Source of the DNA: Panax quinquefolius
Taxonomy: Eukaryota > Streptophyta > Magnoliopsida > Apiales > Araliaceae
Reading direction: 5' to 3'
DNA: 64,000 nt
Assembly: GCA_020205615.1 (NCBI GenBank)
Contig: CM035173.1
Span: 47,916,617 to 47,980,616, forward strand
The translations under genes and the position numbers were made by a program. Below, in pieces: positions 24,532-36,336 of the stretch (position 1 is the stretch's first letter; each line of letters begins with the position of its first letter). The notes beneath the pieces were generated by a model that made no database searches, was not told where the DNA came from, and worked only from the letters and a program-made list of their open reading frames with translations.

Positions 24532-27309
24532 TAGAAGACCTCAAATTTTTAAATAAAAGGAATTTCCTTTATTTATTATTTTGAAATAGTAAGGGTTGAT
24601 TTGATTAATGTGGATAGTTAAGGGTTAAATATGCAAATATTTCAAATTAAGCAAGTGGTTATAAAATATTCATTATCGTGGGGAATATTCGTTTGGTCGT
24701 GGAATATTCAGATCGTCGGGAATATTCGTACTGACGGCCTTGACCATGTGTGGGTCCCATAACGGAAAGTGATTGGATGAAGAAAACGACAAATATAAGT
24801 TGTTTTTTAAATAACTGGCAGTAGTTATTCACAGATTATCTTGTTGAATACCCGGTGGTTAAAACACACTAATACGCGTTGTTGAAGCAAGAAGACACCA
24901 GATTGCACCAATTATTGATTCTTATGTAAGAAGGCACTACTCAATAATGGTTACGATGAATTATCGCTCAAAGATTTTATTGAGTTAATAATTCGTTGCG
25001 TTGATATTTTATATTCATTGTTGTTTCAATAATTGTCATTACACAAGATCTTTCATTATCGAAGCTAATAATTCATATTATCCGAATAATATTATTAGAT
25101 AACATTATTGGCAATGTCTAGAAAGTTACATCTAAGGAGAGGTTTGGTCACCTAATTGCTTGCGCCAAGAAGAAGAAATTCTTATTGGAAAGCCCCTGCT
25201 CTGAGGCGCCTCGGTTGTCAATATTGTGATTCTCGTAATATTATTTGTGAATAATTAATTATTGATTCATATGATGAGGAAAATATTGATTTTATGTGGA
25301 TATAGATGGAGAAAAATTTTAGAATGACAATTGTTGAAAATTAATATTTTATCTTTTTTTCGATAAAATAATTCATTTAAATATATTATTTTAATAATAT
25401 ATTAACGGTGATATTTTTTACAACGAATGTGGGATATATGAGTATCTGAGGAGGAAGAGTATTTTTGTTGCAATAAATGATTAACACATGTTTTTGTGTG
25501 TCGGTGGACCCCATTTCTGAATCGAAATTTGATTATAGATCGTAAAATCGACTAGCTTGTGGATTTTGGTCAATTTTTATTTGGAATTTGGAAAAACTTT
25601 CTTACGTAAAGTTGTAGAGAATTGAATTTCCTATAAAACTCGCAAGATTCAATTTTCTGATGAAAGGGCTATTTATTATGAATTATTGAAGTTCAGCTTC
25701 AAATAATTGATTTTTGTAAGTTTTAATTATTTATTTTATGAAAAACGTTTTTATCATTTCTTTCTAGAAGGTTGGCATGTGGGAAATGTTGGGATCTGAT
25801 TTCCAAAGAGGCGTAGGAAATTTATTAATAATAATATATTTTATTAAATTTTTCGCTTTGGTGTTCTAAGCATTTTCCTATAAATAGGGTGCTTAGGTTA
25901 GAATTGAAAATCACACGTAAATCAAGTTTTCTCTCTATATTATCGCGTATTCTTGTGAGTATTTTGAGTATACTTTGAGTATTGCTATATCTGGTGCAAG
26001 TTCAAGTCATAGCTTTATATCCTGTTTCAACTGTAAATCTTGCCTCTTTTCGAGGTAAGGGATATTATTTTTTCAGTAATGATATTATTTCTTCAATATC
26101 ATTATATTGAAATGTTGATCTCGAAGTTTTATCAAATTTGGAACTTTTTCATGTGTCGGGGTTCTTATTCATGAGTTCTTATTCATGAGTTACTATTCAC
26201 GAGTTACTATTCATGAGTTCTTATTCACGAAGTTACTATTCACGAGTACCATTCATGAAGCGTGAAGATGTTTTTGTGGAATTTCTATCTTTTGGTGTCG
26301 AAAGTTATTATTCACGTATCATGACTTATTCACGATACTGACCTTTATTCACGATATCTGACTTTATAGAAAAATAAAATTTCTTCTTTTTGTCCAAAAT
26401 ATCTATTCGGATAATAACTCTCGATTGTATCCATGTTTTGATCATTCTTGAATTTTACACCACTATGATTATTTTTGAGGTATTTTTGGGCGTGGATAAA
26501 ACCAAGTACGAATCCTTAATCCTTAATCCTTGTCATTTTGTTTCAATGGATTCGTTTCTTTTAAAAATATTTTTCATCATCTTGATCTTAAATGATGATA
26601 TTATTGAATATCTTTGGCCTGTAGTGCAAAGATGAATGATTTGAAGAATATCTTTGGCTCAGTAGTCAAAAAGATGAACATGTGTTTAAATGAACATGAT
26701 TAATGATGAATATCTTTGGCTTCAGTAGTGCAAAGATGAATATTTGATTCCGGATGTATATTGATTGATGTTCTGAGGATAAAATATTGATGATGGATTT
26801 GTTAAATTCATAGATTATAGTAGATTTCATTCTCACGTAACTCTTCTATGAATTATTATTTCGCTACTGAATATTGATCTCGAAACTTGTTGTCTCATTG
26901 TATTCTATCGATTTTTCCTCGTTGAAGACTAACGATAATTTGTTGTATATTATCTTAGTCATAATATTCTTTTCTTGGGCTAGTTGAGCTCACCCTTTTC
27001 CTTGTTGTTCCATTTTTCTTCTCGGGAGGCGAGAATGTAGCGAGTACTAGTCGGGGGTATGGAATGACGGTTCTAGAGAGAGTTGTTTAGTAGTCCTCAC
27101 CATTTTGTAAAATAATGAATCAATAATTATGATGGGGATTTATTTGCATGTGGATATTGTCTAGAAGACAATATTATATTTAAACTCATTAAGATATATT
27201 GTCGTATTTCACACGACATTTGTATTATTGAAGTTGTAGTTTGCTTTTTGTACCATGTATTTGGCGACTCGAATGGGTGTTGTGTATACCTATTTTGGGG
27301 GGCGTCACA
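24532..27309 (+). repeat. 5' LTR of element B
   Basis: Starts TAGAAGACCTC (the 3' copy starts TGTAAGACCCC) and ends GGCGTCACA. Contains a TATA box at 25878-25887, a tattcatgag/tattcacgag array at 26165-26255 and the GAATATCTTTGGC modules at 26605-26745. It differs from the 3' LTR mostly by small indels, many at CG sites. Confidence 0.92.
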
Positions 27310-27310
27310 G

Positions 27311-27322
27311 TTGGTATCGAGC
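27311..27322 (+). other. Primer-binding site of element B (initiator-Met tRNA type)
   Basis: TTGGTATCGAGC follows the LTR end CACA by one base. It matches the chromovirus TTGGTATCAGAGC with one base missing. Confidence 0.85.
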
Positions 27323-27479
27323 TTAGGATATGATCTCTGGCGAGAGATCGGGGAATAGAACTAGGAGGAGAGGCGAGTAAATCCTTCGCTAGTGTGTCCT
27401 ACCTAAGCTTATTTGTTAGTTGGTCAAGATATAGGGATATTATGTGATATATTGATTTCCTTAATTAACCCTTGTTTTA

Positions 27480-28680
27480 TGTCAAGATTTGAGAATGTCG
27501 ATCGAGAATATTATGATGGAGTAAATGAGACCGTGGAGATGCCTGTACTTTACCAACGAGGAGAAGCGCAACAGTCGTGGCAATGTTCCTCCGTGAACAA
27601 CACCACCGAAAGCGAGATGATGAACGAGGGATGTTTAGAAGCTTTTTGCAGTTCATGCAAAAATCGCATGAGGAGACTCGTGTTCAAAATAGGAGGAAAT
27701 GATAGCAATTCACGGTGGTCACAGCCAAGCGATTTCAAAGAGTTGGGACCACTGCACTGGGAAAGCCGGATCCGATTAAAGGCGAGACGTGGGTCAAACA
27801 AATTACCAAGATATTCGATGTCTTGGGATGCGCGGAGGAACAGAAAGTTCCATTCGCCACCTTTATGTTAAAATGGCAGGCAGACATTGGTGGGAATCGG
27901 AAGGCGTACCCATCCAAATTGACTCAAAGATGTCATGGGAGACGTTTCAGAAGCAGTTCAATGACAAGTACTTCCTCGAAAGTATTCGCTATATGAAGGA
28001 AGTGGAGTTTATTAGACTAGAGCAGAATAACATGACGCGGTGTCCCAAAGACGAGGCGTAAGTTCATGAGTTATCCAGTTTGCACCTCATTTAGTGGAGA
28101 ATGAGGAACGTATATGACGCGGATGTTTCGAGAGGTTTGAAACCCGACATACGCCAAGATCTCATTCTCATAAAATTTCTCTCTATTCAGATGTTGTCAA
28201 CAGGCTCGATTGTTAGCAGAAGCGAGATAACGAGTGCACGTTCAACCGAGGGACCATAACGAGGATCATACTAGAAGATAGCAGGTCATCGTAATAACGA
28301 TAACCCGGCGGAGAAAGAAGAATATAGACAAAGGCGGTAACCACTCTGGTGGTAATCGTGGCCATGAAAATAGAAGAAGCGAGTCGGGAGGAGATTTTAG
28401 AAAGAGGAGATTCAACAACGACCATGTGAAGACGTCAGTGCCAGTAGCAACTAGTTCTAAGGGAGGAGAACGACCACCCATTATGCATATGCTACAAATG
28501 CGAAAAGAGGGACATATCGGTCAAAGCGCCCACAACAGTTCAAGGTATGCTATAGTTGTGGAAAGGAAGGACATATCGCTTCGAGATCAGACGATAGCGA
28601 AACCTAGTTCAATGGGGATGGTGACTCAAAAGATCGTCCCGTAAAAGTCAAAGTCAACGATTCCGGAAGAGCGCGTTTGT
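27480..28680 (+). pseudogene. Gag of chromovirus B (degenerate)
   Basis: Capsid/nucleocapsid protein of a plant chromovirus. The matrix/capsid part (ETWVKQITKIFDVLGC near 27785, then FATFMLKWQAD, then SWETFQKQFNDKYF and KEVEFIRLEQNNMT around 27930-28035) is spread over two frames. Downstream two CCHC knuckle remnants appear: CYKCEKRGHIG near 28485 and CYSCGKEGHIA near 28550. Insertions and deletions of a few bases repeatedly change frame, and a stop falls near 28062. The first 60 codons (27413-27590) carry no recognisable Gag motif. It is the counterpart of the minus-strand Gag at 46364-47077. Confidence 0.85.
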
Positions 28681-28734
28681 TGTGATTTGGTCAAAATGCG
28701 AGGAACCCGAACGGTTAGCACGGGTTAGTTAATT

Positions 28735-29185
28735 ATAAATTCTTGCGAAGTATATACCTTACTAGATATTGGTTCTACCCATTCTTTTATCTCTCTTACT
28801 TGCGCTCAACGTTTGAACTTGACTACGGAGAAATTAAACTTTGACCTATCTCGTGGAGACTCCATTAGAGAAACTTTCATTACATCCGTTGTTTAAAAAT
28901 CTTGCTTGATTCAAGTTGGCACTATCACATTACTCGTTAACCTTATTTCTATAGAGATATTTGCTTTTGATATGATTTTAAGGTTAACTACTCATCATGC
29001 CAAATTGATTACTTTTGTAAGGTTGTTAGTTTTCATATTCCTAAGCAACCTTGTTATTCAATTCAAGCAATCAAACCATTGTAGTCAAACATTTTCATAT
29101 CAAGCCATGAAGTCATTCGTTTATTACGGATGTCAAGTTTTCTTAGTCCATGTTATGGATTTGAATAAAGACACGCCGATTTGAA
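28735..29185 (+). pseudogene. Aspartic protease of chromovirus B (degenerate)
   Basis: Reads LLDIGSTHSFISLTCAQRL near 28755. The family active-site motif is D-S-G-S/A-T-H-S-F; here the Ser after Asp is Ile. There is an in-frame stop at about 28893, then CLIQVGTITLLVNLISIEIF and FDMILR, which correspond to the later protease strands and the usual GMDWL segment. Translation stops at 29184. It follows Gag on the same strand and is non-functional. Confidence 0.8.
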
Positions 29186-29189
29186 TAAT

Positions 29190-29730
29190 ATTCTGTTGTT
29201 ATTGATTTTTCCCGACGTATTTCTGAAGAATTTTTGGCTTACTCCCAAAGCCTCGATATTAAATTTTGTATCGACTTTGAACCCGGTACAAAACTCATTT
29301 CTAAAATCTCATATCGAATGGCTCTATTGAACTTCAGGAGTTAAAATTCAACTATAGAATTTGGTACCGAGCCTTTATCTTGTGACTTCCTTTGTGGAAT
29401 TCACCTAAGCTTTACTCTCCGTAGGGGACGTCTATATTCGATGCGATAGTAAATCGATAGGTGTCATTGTGACGCTATCCAAGATTGGGATATGAGTCAC
29501 GCTTGAGAGCAACCTAAGTCGATTATCGAAAGACGTAGCTTTCAGGCTTAGTTGGTTATTATCGGAGATTCGTTGAAGGATATTCTCGAATCGCTATTCC
29601 ATTAACGTGGTGACTCGTAGAGATACAAAATTGAATGGAGCAAGGAATGTGGGAAGAGCTTCAAGAACTCAAGAGGAGACTCATTTCAAGACATGTTCGA
29701 TCATGCCATCCCGAAAAGCGAACGTGGTGG
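29190..29730 (+). pseudogene. RT / RNase H remnant of chromovirus B
   Basis: Only edges of the polymerase survive. Near 29285 the sequence gives GTKLISKISYRMALLN, which corresponds to the N-terminal RT segment PGT.PISK.PYRMAP. Near 29545 it jumps to the thumb region (GYYRRFVEGFS-type sequence, frame-shifted) and FKTCS. The palm with the catalytic Asp pair and most of RNase H are absent, although present in element C (44470-45260), which shows an internal deletion. 29730-29930 contains an RNase H-tail-like 'AMMSSIRQ' stretch with no reliable frame. Confidence 0.7.
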
Positions 29731-29934
29731 TGACGCGATGAGTAGAAGATTATATGCGGAACGAAAAGCGATGATGTCAAGTATACGACAGAGCCAACTT
29801 TAATAGAAAAAGTTAAGGTTGCTCAAGCCACCCAAGGCCGGAGTTGATGCGTATGAAGAAGAAAGTACAAGAAGGAGCTATTCCTAAGCGAGAATTGATG
29901 AAGAAGGAATACTTGAGTCCACTCTAGACTTTGT

Positions 29935-30740
29935 GTTCCTAACGACTACGATTTGAAGTACAAGATTATGATGGAGGCACACAACACGCCATTTGCAATC
30001 CATCCTCGAAGTACTAAAATGTATTGTGATCTTCGACATACATTTTGGTGGAACAATATGAAGAGAGAGATTGCAAAGTTTATCTCGATGTGTTTAACTT
30101 GCTAACGTGTAAAGGCGGAGCATCTTGTACCTAAGGGTCCGTTGCAACCACTTGAGATTCCGGAATGGAAGTGGGAACACATTACTATGGATTTCGATAC
30201 GGGTCTTCTGCGGTTTCTCAAGGCATCAATGCTATTTGGGTTATTGTTGATAGATTAACCAAGTCCGCTCATTTCTTCACCGATACGAGAGACTTATTCC
30301 TTGAACGCCTCTTTCTTGTATGTACGTAAATGAGATTGTGAGATTGCATGGCATGCCAAGATCCATAGTTTTAGATCGTGACCCAAGATTCACTTCATGA
30401 TTTTGGGTTAGAAAGCTATGGGCACGAATTTACGATTCGATTTGGCATACCATCCTCAAATGGATGGGCAATCAGAAAGGACTACTCAAACTCTTGAAGA
30501 TATATTAAAACTCGTGTCCTAGATTTCAAAGGAAGTTGGGATAAGTACTTGCCATTGGTGGAATTCTCATACAACAATAGTTATTAAACAAATATAGGCA
30601 TGGTTCCATTCAAGCATTATATGGACGAAAATGTCGTTCTCCAATATGTTGGGATGAGGTGGGTGAAGCAACATTGTTGGGACCCGAAAGTTAATACGTA
30701 TGACTCACCGAAAAGATCCAAATGATTCGACAACGATATA
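29935..30740 (+). pseudogene. Integrase of chromovirus B (degenerate)
   Basis: Contains the zinc-binding H2C2 end and start of the catalytic core: MMEAHNTPFAIHPRSTKMYC (29970) and the FWWNNMKREIAKFIS..CLTC segment. The second Cys of the CXXC is followed by a stop (TGCTAA near 30102). Then come VPKGPLQPLEIPEWKWEHIT (30130), and later core pieces DLAYHPQMDGQSE-like near 30435-30480 and a PLVEFSYNN-like piece at 30555. Several frameshifts. Directly comparable with element C 42914-43720. Confidence 0.85.
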
Positions 30741-30779
30741 AAACCGGCACAAGATCGATAAAAGAGTTATGCGGATCTT

Positions 30780-31240
30780 CATCGAAAGGACGTGGAATTT
30801 AATGTAGGGATCATGTGTATTATTGCGAGTTGCTCCATGGAAGGGAGTTACAAGATTTGGGAAGAGAGGAAAGCTCAATCCACGATTTATCGGTCCATTT
30901 CAAATTCTTGACCGAGAGTAGGAAATGTAGCCTATAGACTTGCGTTACCTCCGAGTATGTCTCGTGTTCATAATGTGTTTCACATATCGTACTTCATAAA
31001 TATGTGAAAGACCCGAACCACGTTATAGAGTTAGAACCCAGGACGAGATATAGTCAAGACTTAACGTATATGAGGAGGTACTTGCCAAGATTTTGGATAG
31101 GAAGGAGCATGTCCTACGCTAAGAAAGGTTATACCACAAGTTAAAGTTTTGTGGAGGAATCATGCTATAGAGGAAATGACACGGGAGTTGGAAGCGGAAA
31201 TGAAAGCGAGGTATCCTCACCTTTTCAAAAACACAGTACG
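30780..31240 (+). pseudogene. Integrase C-terminus and chromodomain of element B
   Basis: 30835-30960 corresponds to the integrase GKRGKLNPRFIGPF and PVAYRLALPP region. 31030-31235 is chromodomain-like: a Tyr-Glu-Glu-type start, ILDRKE-like frame-shifted sequence, then WRNHAIEEMTRELEAEMKAR and YPHLF near 31155-31230. The last part is the typical end of a Tekay-clade polyprotein, which places the element among chromoviruses. Confidence 0.8.
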
Positions 31241-31267
31241 ACGTCAATTTCGAGGATGAAATTTCAT

Positions 31268-31279
31268 AAGGAGGGAGGT
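31268..31279 (+). other. Polypurine tract of element B
   Basis: AAGGAGGGAGGT directly before the 3' LTR start TGTAAGACCCC; element C has the equivalent AAGAAGGGAGGT. Confidence 0.9.
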
Positions 31280-34044
31280 TGTAAGACCCCGAAATTTTTA
31301 AATAAAAGGAATTTCCTTTATTTATTATTTTGAAATAGTAAGGTTTGATTTGATTAATGTGGATAGTTAAGGGTTAAATATGCAAATATTTCAAATTAAG
31401 CAAGTGGTTATAAAATATTCATTATCGTTTGGGAATATTCGTTTGGTCGTGGAATATTCAGATCGTTGTGGGAATATTCGTCTGACGGCTTAAACCATGT
31501 GTGGGCCCCATAACGAAAAGTGATTGGATGAAGAAAAACGACAAATATAAGTTGTTTTTAAATAATCTATGAGTTGTTATTCAAGGGTTATCTTGTTGGA
31601 ATACCCGGTGGTTAAAACACACTAATACGCGTTGTTGAACAAGAGAAGATACCAGATTGCACCAATTATTGATTCTTATGTAAGAAGGCACTACTCAATA
31701 ATGGTTATGTGAATTCATCGCTCAAAGATTTTATTGAGTTAATAATCTGTGCGTTGATATTTTATATCATTGTTGTTCAATAATTGTCATTACACAAGAT
31801 CTTTCATTATCGAAGCAATAATTCATATTATCCGAATAATATTATTATTGATAACATTATTGGCAATGTCTAGAAAGTTCTGCTCTAAGGAGAGGTTTGG
31901 TCACCTAATTGCGGCGCCAAAGAAGAAGAAATTCTTATTGGAAAGCCCCTCTTTCCGGAACCGCACGGGTTATCAATATTGTGATTCGTAATATTATTTG
32001 TGAATAATTAATTATTGATTCATATGATGAGGAAAATATTGATTTTATGTGGATATAGATGGAGAAAAATTTTAGAATGACAATTGTTGAAAATTAATAT
32101 TTTATCTTTTTACGATAAAATAATTCATTTAAATATATTATTTTAATAATATATTAACGGTGATATTTTTACAACGAATGTGGGATATATGAGTATACGA
32201 GGAGGAAGAGTATTTTTGTTGCAATAAATGATTAACACATGTTTTGTGTAATGTGGACCCCATTTCTTGATCGAAATTTGATTATAGATCGTAAAATCGA
32301 CTGCTTGTGGATTTGGTCAATTTCTATTTGAAATTTGGAAAAACTTTCTTCTGCAAAGTTGTAGAGAATTGAATTTCCTATAAAAACTCGCGAGATTCGA
32401 ATTTTCTGATGAAAGGGCTATTTATTATGAATTATTGAAGTTCAAAGTTCAAATAATTGATTTTTGTAAGTTTTAATTATTTATTTTATGAAAACATTTT
32501 TATCATTTCTTTCTAGAAGGTTGGCATGTGGGAAATGTTGGGATCTGATTTCCAAAGAGGCGAGGAAATTTATTAATAATAATATATTTTATTAAATTTT
32601 TTTCGCTTTTGGTGTTCTAAGCGATTTTCCTATAAATAGGGTCTTAGGTTAGAATTGAAAATCACAATTGTAAATCTGAAGTTTTTCTCTCTATATTATC
32701 GAGCGTATTCTTGTGAGTATTTTGAGTATACTTTGAGTATTGCTATCTGGTGCAAGTTCAAGTCATAGCTTTATATCAGGTTTTTTTAGTAAGATCACCG
32801 TCTTTCGAGGTAAGGGATATTATTTTTTCGTAATGATATTATTTCTTCAATATCATTATAATTGAAATGTTGATCCAAGTTTTTATCAAATTTGGAACTT
32901 TTTCGTGTCGGAGTTATTATTCATGAGTTTATTCATGAGTTACTATTCACGAGTTACTATTCATGAGTTATTATTCACGAAGTTATTATTCACGAGTACT
33001 ATTCATGAAGCGTGAAGATGTTTTTATGGAATTTCTATCTTTTGGTTTGAGATTCTTATTCACGATACTAAGATTTATTCACGATATCTCTGACTATTCA
33101 TAGAAAAATAAAATTTCTTCTTTTTGTCCAAAATATCTATTCGGATACTAACTCGATTGTATCCATGTTTTGATCATTCTTGAATTTTACACCACTATGA
33201 TTATTTTTGAGGTATTTTTTGGCGTGGATAAAACCAAGTACTAATCCTTAATCCTTAATCCTTGTCATTTTGTTTCATTTGGATTCGTTTTTTTAAAAAT
33301 ATTTTTCATCATCTTCTTGATCTTAAATGATGATATTATTGAATATCTTTGGCCCAGTAGTGCAAAGATGAATGATTTGAAGAATATCTTTGGCTCAGTA
33401 ATGTAAAAGATGAACATGTGTTTAAATGAACATGATTAATTGATGAATATCTTTGGCTGTAGTGCAAAAGATGAATATTTGATTCCGGATGTATATTGAT
33501 TGATGTTTTGAGGATAAAATATTGATGATGGACCGTTAAATTCATAGATTATAGTAGATTTCATTCTCTACGTAACTCTTCTATGAATTATTATTTCACA
33601 TGAATATTGATCCTAAAACTTGTTGCCTATTGTATTCTATCGATTTTTCGCATTGAAGACTAACGATAATTTGTTGTATATTATCTTAGTCATAATATTC
33701 TTTATTTGGGCTAGTTGAAATTTCACCCTTTTCCTTGTTGTTCCATTTTTCTTCTCGGGGAGGCGAGAATGTAGCGAGTCTTAGTCGGAGGTATGGAATG
33801 GCGGTTCTAGAGAGAGTTGTTTAGTAGTCCTCACCATTTTTGTAAAATAATGAATCAATAATTATGATGGGGATTTATTTGCATATGGATATTGTCTGTA
33901 AGATAATATTATATTTAAACTCAAGATATATATTGTCGTATTTCACACGACATTTGTATTATTGAAGTTGTAGTTTGCTTTTTGTACCATGTATTTGGTA
34001 TTTCAGAATGGGTGTTGTGTATACCTATTTTGAGGCGCCATACA
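31280..34044 (+). repeat. 3' LTR of element B
   Basis: TGTAAGACCCCGAA at the start, TATA box at 32630-32639, end near TTGAGGCGCCATACA. The tattcacgag array is at 32920-33010. Colinear with 24532-27309. Confidence 0.9.
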
Positions 34045-34211
34045 TGTTTTGTTATATGTATCCAAATCACACCCAAAACACTGTATTATGTAAAAATTCA
34101 AGTTCCATAATTTTTATTTTTATTTTTTTAGTTGTTTTAAAAAAAAGCAAAAAAATAAATAAAAAAAAGTCCGCATTTTCTTAAAATGCAGGAGTCCGGA
34201 TAGGATCCGAA

Positions 34212-34212
<1 letters not shown>

Positions 34213-34273
<61 letters not shown>
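34213..34273. repeat. (CT)n(TA)n compound microsatellite
   Basis: About 34 bases of CT repeat, once interrupted, followed by TA repeats. A perfect palindrome TTGCACAGCTGTGCAA follows at 34274. Confidence 0.9.
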
Positions 34274-34339
34274 TGCACAGCTGTGCAATTCCATTTTCTT
34301 ATATATATCGTACTAGAACTTAAGGAAAATCTTAAACAT

Positions 34340-35368
34340 TACTCTCTCCGTCCCATAATATATGACGTTTTGGACGATTTTATTTTTTTTCAAATTATTT
34401 GACGTTTTATACAATCTAGGCTATGTTTGTTTGCAAGTATTACAGTTGAGATATGATTATTAATCCTAAATGTCTTGTTTATTTTTAAATTTGAGCTTGG
34501 GATTATTTGTCCTGTGATTATAAAATAGCTTAAAATATGAGATTATTTAATACTATGTTGTACTTGGTATTATAATTCCTACAATATCGGATTAAAAATT
34601 ACTAGACAAAATTAATCTCAACCTTTTTCTAAAATGACCATAATATCTTGTCGTATCCGTTTATCACTCACTCAATATATGACTGCTTTTTTTGATATAA
34701 AATGAGCATAGATCGCTTTTGGTTCGCCACCTCAAAACATTTTCGTGCAGCTCGAAGAAAATAATTGTTATTTGCTTCCCAATAGCCTAAAGGAGACTAC
34801 AGGAAATTAATGTGAATATCATGTTCTCCTCCTGTTCTCGCTAACTCAGTATCACTCAAACAACTTGCACAATAACTAGAAATTAATTAACTTGTATTTG
34901 TGAGTTTTTTGGGCATTTGTGTGTTTTTCATTAATTGTTCATAATTGTTTGATGTATAAATAAGTTTAAATTATAATTTAAAATATGTTATTATTGGTAT
35001 GAGTATAATAGTCCAAACGATATTTTTTTATCCAATCTTTTAATTAATCTTGGAAAAAATAAACATAACATTGGATTAATTTAAGTTATCTCATAAATAA
35101 TCTCATGAAAAACAAACATGTGACTAGGACTATTTAATCCTAGGATTAATAGTATTTGGATTATAATTCATCCTTGCAAACAAACATGACCTAGAATTAT
35201 TCACAATCTTTTCAAAATTACCACTCATTAGAAAATATTTTAGATAAGAGAGTATGAGATAAATATATGATAAAATGTATTATAGACAATTAATACTATA
35301 TTTAATAATATACAATAATTTCTTTAATTCTTGTGTACAAATCTAAATCATCATAAGATGAGGGAGTA
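34340..35368. mobile_element. Stowaway-like MITE carrying a nested TIR element
   Basis: The left end TACTCTCTCCGTCCCATAAT and the right end atcataagatgagggagta pair as inverted repeats and show the CTCCCTCCGTCCC signature of Tc1/mariner Stowaway-type MITEs. TA flanks at both ends fit a TA target. Without the inner element it is about 250 bp. Confidence 0.65.
34416..35194. mobile_element. 779-bp TIR element nested in the Stowaway-like MITE
   Basis: CTAGGCTATGTTTGTTTGCA at the left pairs with TGCAAACAAACATGACCTAG at the right. Subterminal aatcctaggatta / gattattaatcctaa segments repeat in inverted orientation. AAT flanks both sides (possible 3-bp duplication, as for PIF/Harbinger). No coding frame. 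A hAT origin is also possible. Confidence 0.75.
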
Positions 35369-36121
35369 TTGGATAAAAATTATATCTATTTCCTATCAAG
35401 CATTGATGTCAGATACATACCGTGTTTGAGTATAATTAGTATGATAATTCAATTATAATGTTTGATAATTGGATTTAGACTAAAAGACAAATTGCACCCC
35501 AAACTTTATACTATTATTGATTTTTGCACCCCAAACTGAAAAAGATGTCTAAGTACACCTCAAACTTCACTTATGCTTAACAAAAGACGCACTTTCTTCA
35601 CTTAACCGGTCAAAAGTGACCAGCTAAGACTGTAATGTTTTATTATAGAGGGGTAAGCTTGGTAGTTTACATTTATTGCAAATTGCAGTTATATTTACGC
35701 CATTACGCTTGTTGGTTATCAGACAAATATCCCCAAATCAGTTGGGCTAGGGTTCGCGATATGAAGGAGAAGTGGAACAATGAGTGATTTGCGATTCTTG
35801 AGGGATTCAGAAGACAATGACGTTTATGGAGTGAAGGGTGTCCCAGAATATCGTAAGTGCTTCACAGAACCTATTTTGAATAATGGGCTGGTGTAGTTTA
35901 GTGTGTTCTTTTTTTAGTTTATTGTGTTTTTTTTTGTAGTTTATTGACTTCTTTTTGTTGTAAACTGTAATGGTATCCATCATTGAATAGTGGACCTTTT
36001 TTGATGATCAAATATAAGATTCTTTACCTTTTTCTTACAATTTTTGGATTTTAGTCAATTAAATATGATGTGGTCCACACATTTAACTGACAGTGTTTAC
36101 TTTGTGTTTGTGGCTATGCAG

Positions 36122-36336
36122 GCAATACGGAGTATTTTACGAAGTATTTTACATTCAAATTTTTTCATGGTGTACACTTTGAAGAGAGCCCACATAAACA
36201 GTATGTGGGAGGTACTTTTATTTTTTTTTATTTATGTCTTCCTGATTACATCTCTTTACTTGACATATGTAACATGGGGAAGGAGTTGGGATTATGGGAA
36301 TTAGAAAATGATGATGATTTTTTAACAATGTGTTTG
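36122..36336 (+). pseudogene. MULE transposase N-terminal exon (PB1-like / MuDR N-terminal region)
   Basis: Follows a splice acceptor (ttgtggctatgcag) and reads NTEYFTKYFTFKFFHGVHFE, later QYVGG, LCLPDYISLLDICNMGKELG and FLTMC. A FHGG/YVGG start followed by a D-x-x-S-x-L-(D/E)-(I/V)-x-x-M-x-x-(E/K)-L-G pattern is the N-terminal signature of plant MURA-type transposases. Translation is open to 36336, where the LTR of solo element G starts. The frame continues exactly at 53042 (T-M-C-L / L-I-P-S-S), so this exon is the displaced beginning of the transposase at 53042-55913. Confidence 0.8.

Larger units (their letters stand above)
24532..34044 (+). mobile_element. Full-length, dead Tekay-like chromovirus B (family T)
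   Basis: LTRs 24532-27309 (2778 bp) and 31280-34044 (2765 bp), tRNA-Met-type primer site at 27311, polypurine tract at 31268. Gag, protease, remnants of RT, integrase and chromodomain follow in the Ty3/gypsy order. The internal region is only about 3.97 kb because much of RT and RNase H is deleted. Many stops and frameshifts occur. No clean 5-bp target duplication is visible: left GACGC, right side ambiguous around GGCGCCATACA. Confidence 0.9.
24353..34225. mobile_element. Foldback/TIR element L, split by chromovirus B
   Basis: The sequences just outside element B are inverted copies of each other. Left, 24400-24490 contains acaactaaaaaaataataat, aacttgaatttttacataat and gtgatttggatat. Right, 34058-34145 contains their complements (atccaaatcac, attatgtaaaaattcaagtt, attttttttagttgtt). 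The outer ends ggatcagtccgagagtcct (24355) and aggagtccggataggatcc (34190) also pair. L sits between (TA)n runs on both sides. B inserted into its loop near 24531/34045. Confidence 0.6.

Noticed and set aside
27311..27340. tRNA-like match at the primer sites (also 47234 and 60610)
   Set aside because: Only the part complementary to the tRNA 3' end is present; there is no cloverleaf, so these are primer sites, not tRNA genes.
24532..34044. Target duplication for element B
   Set aside because: GACGC on the left and the ambiguous GGCGCC/ATACA on the right do not give a matching 5-mer.
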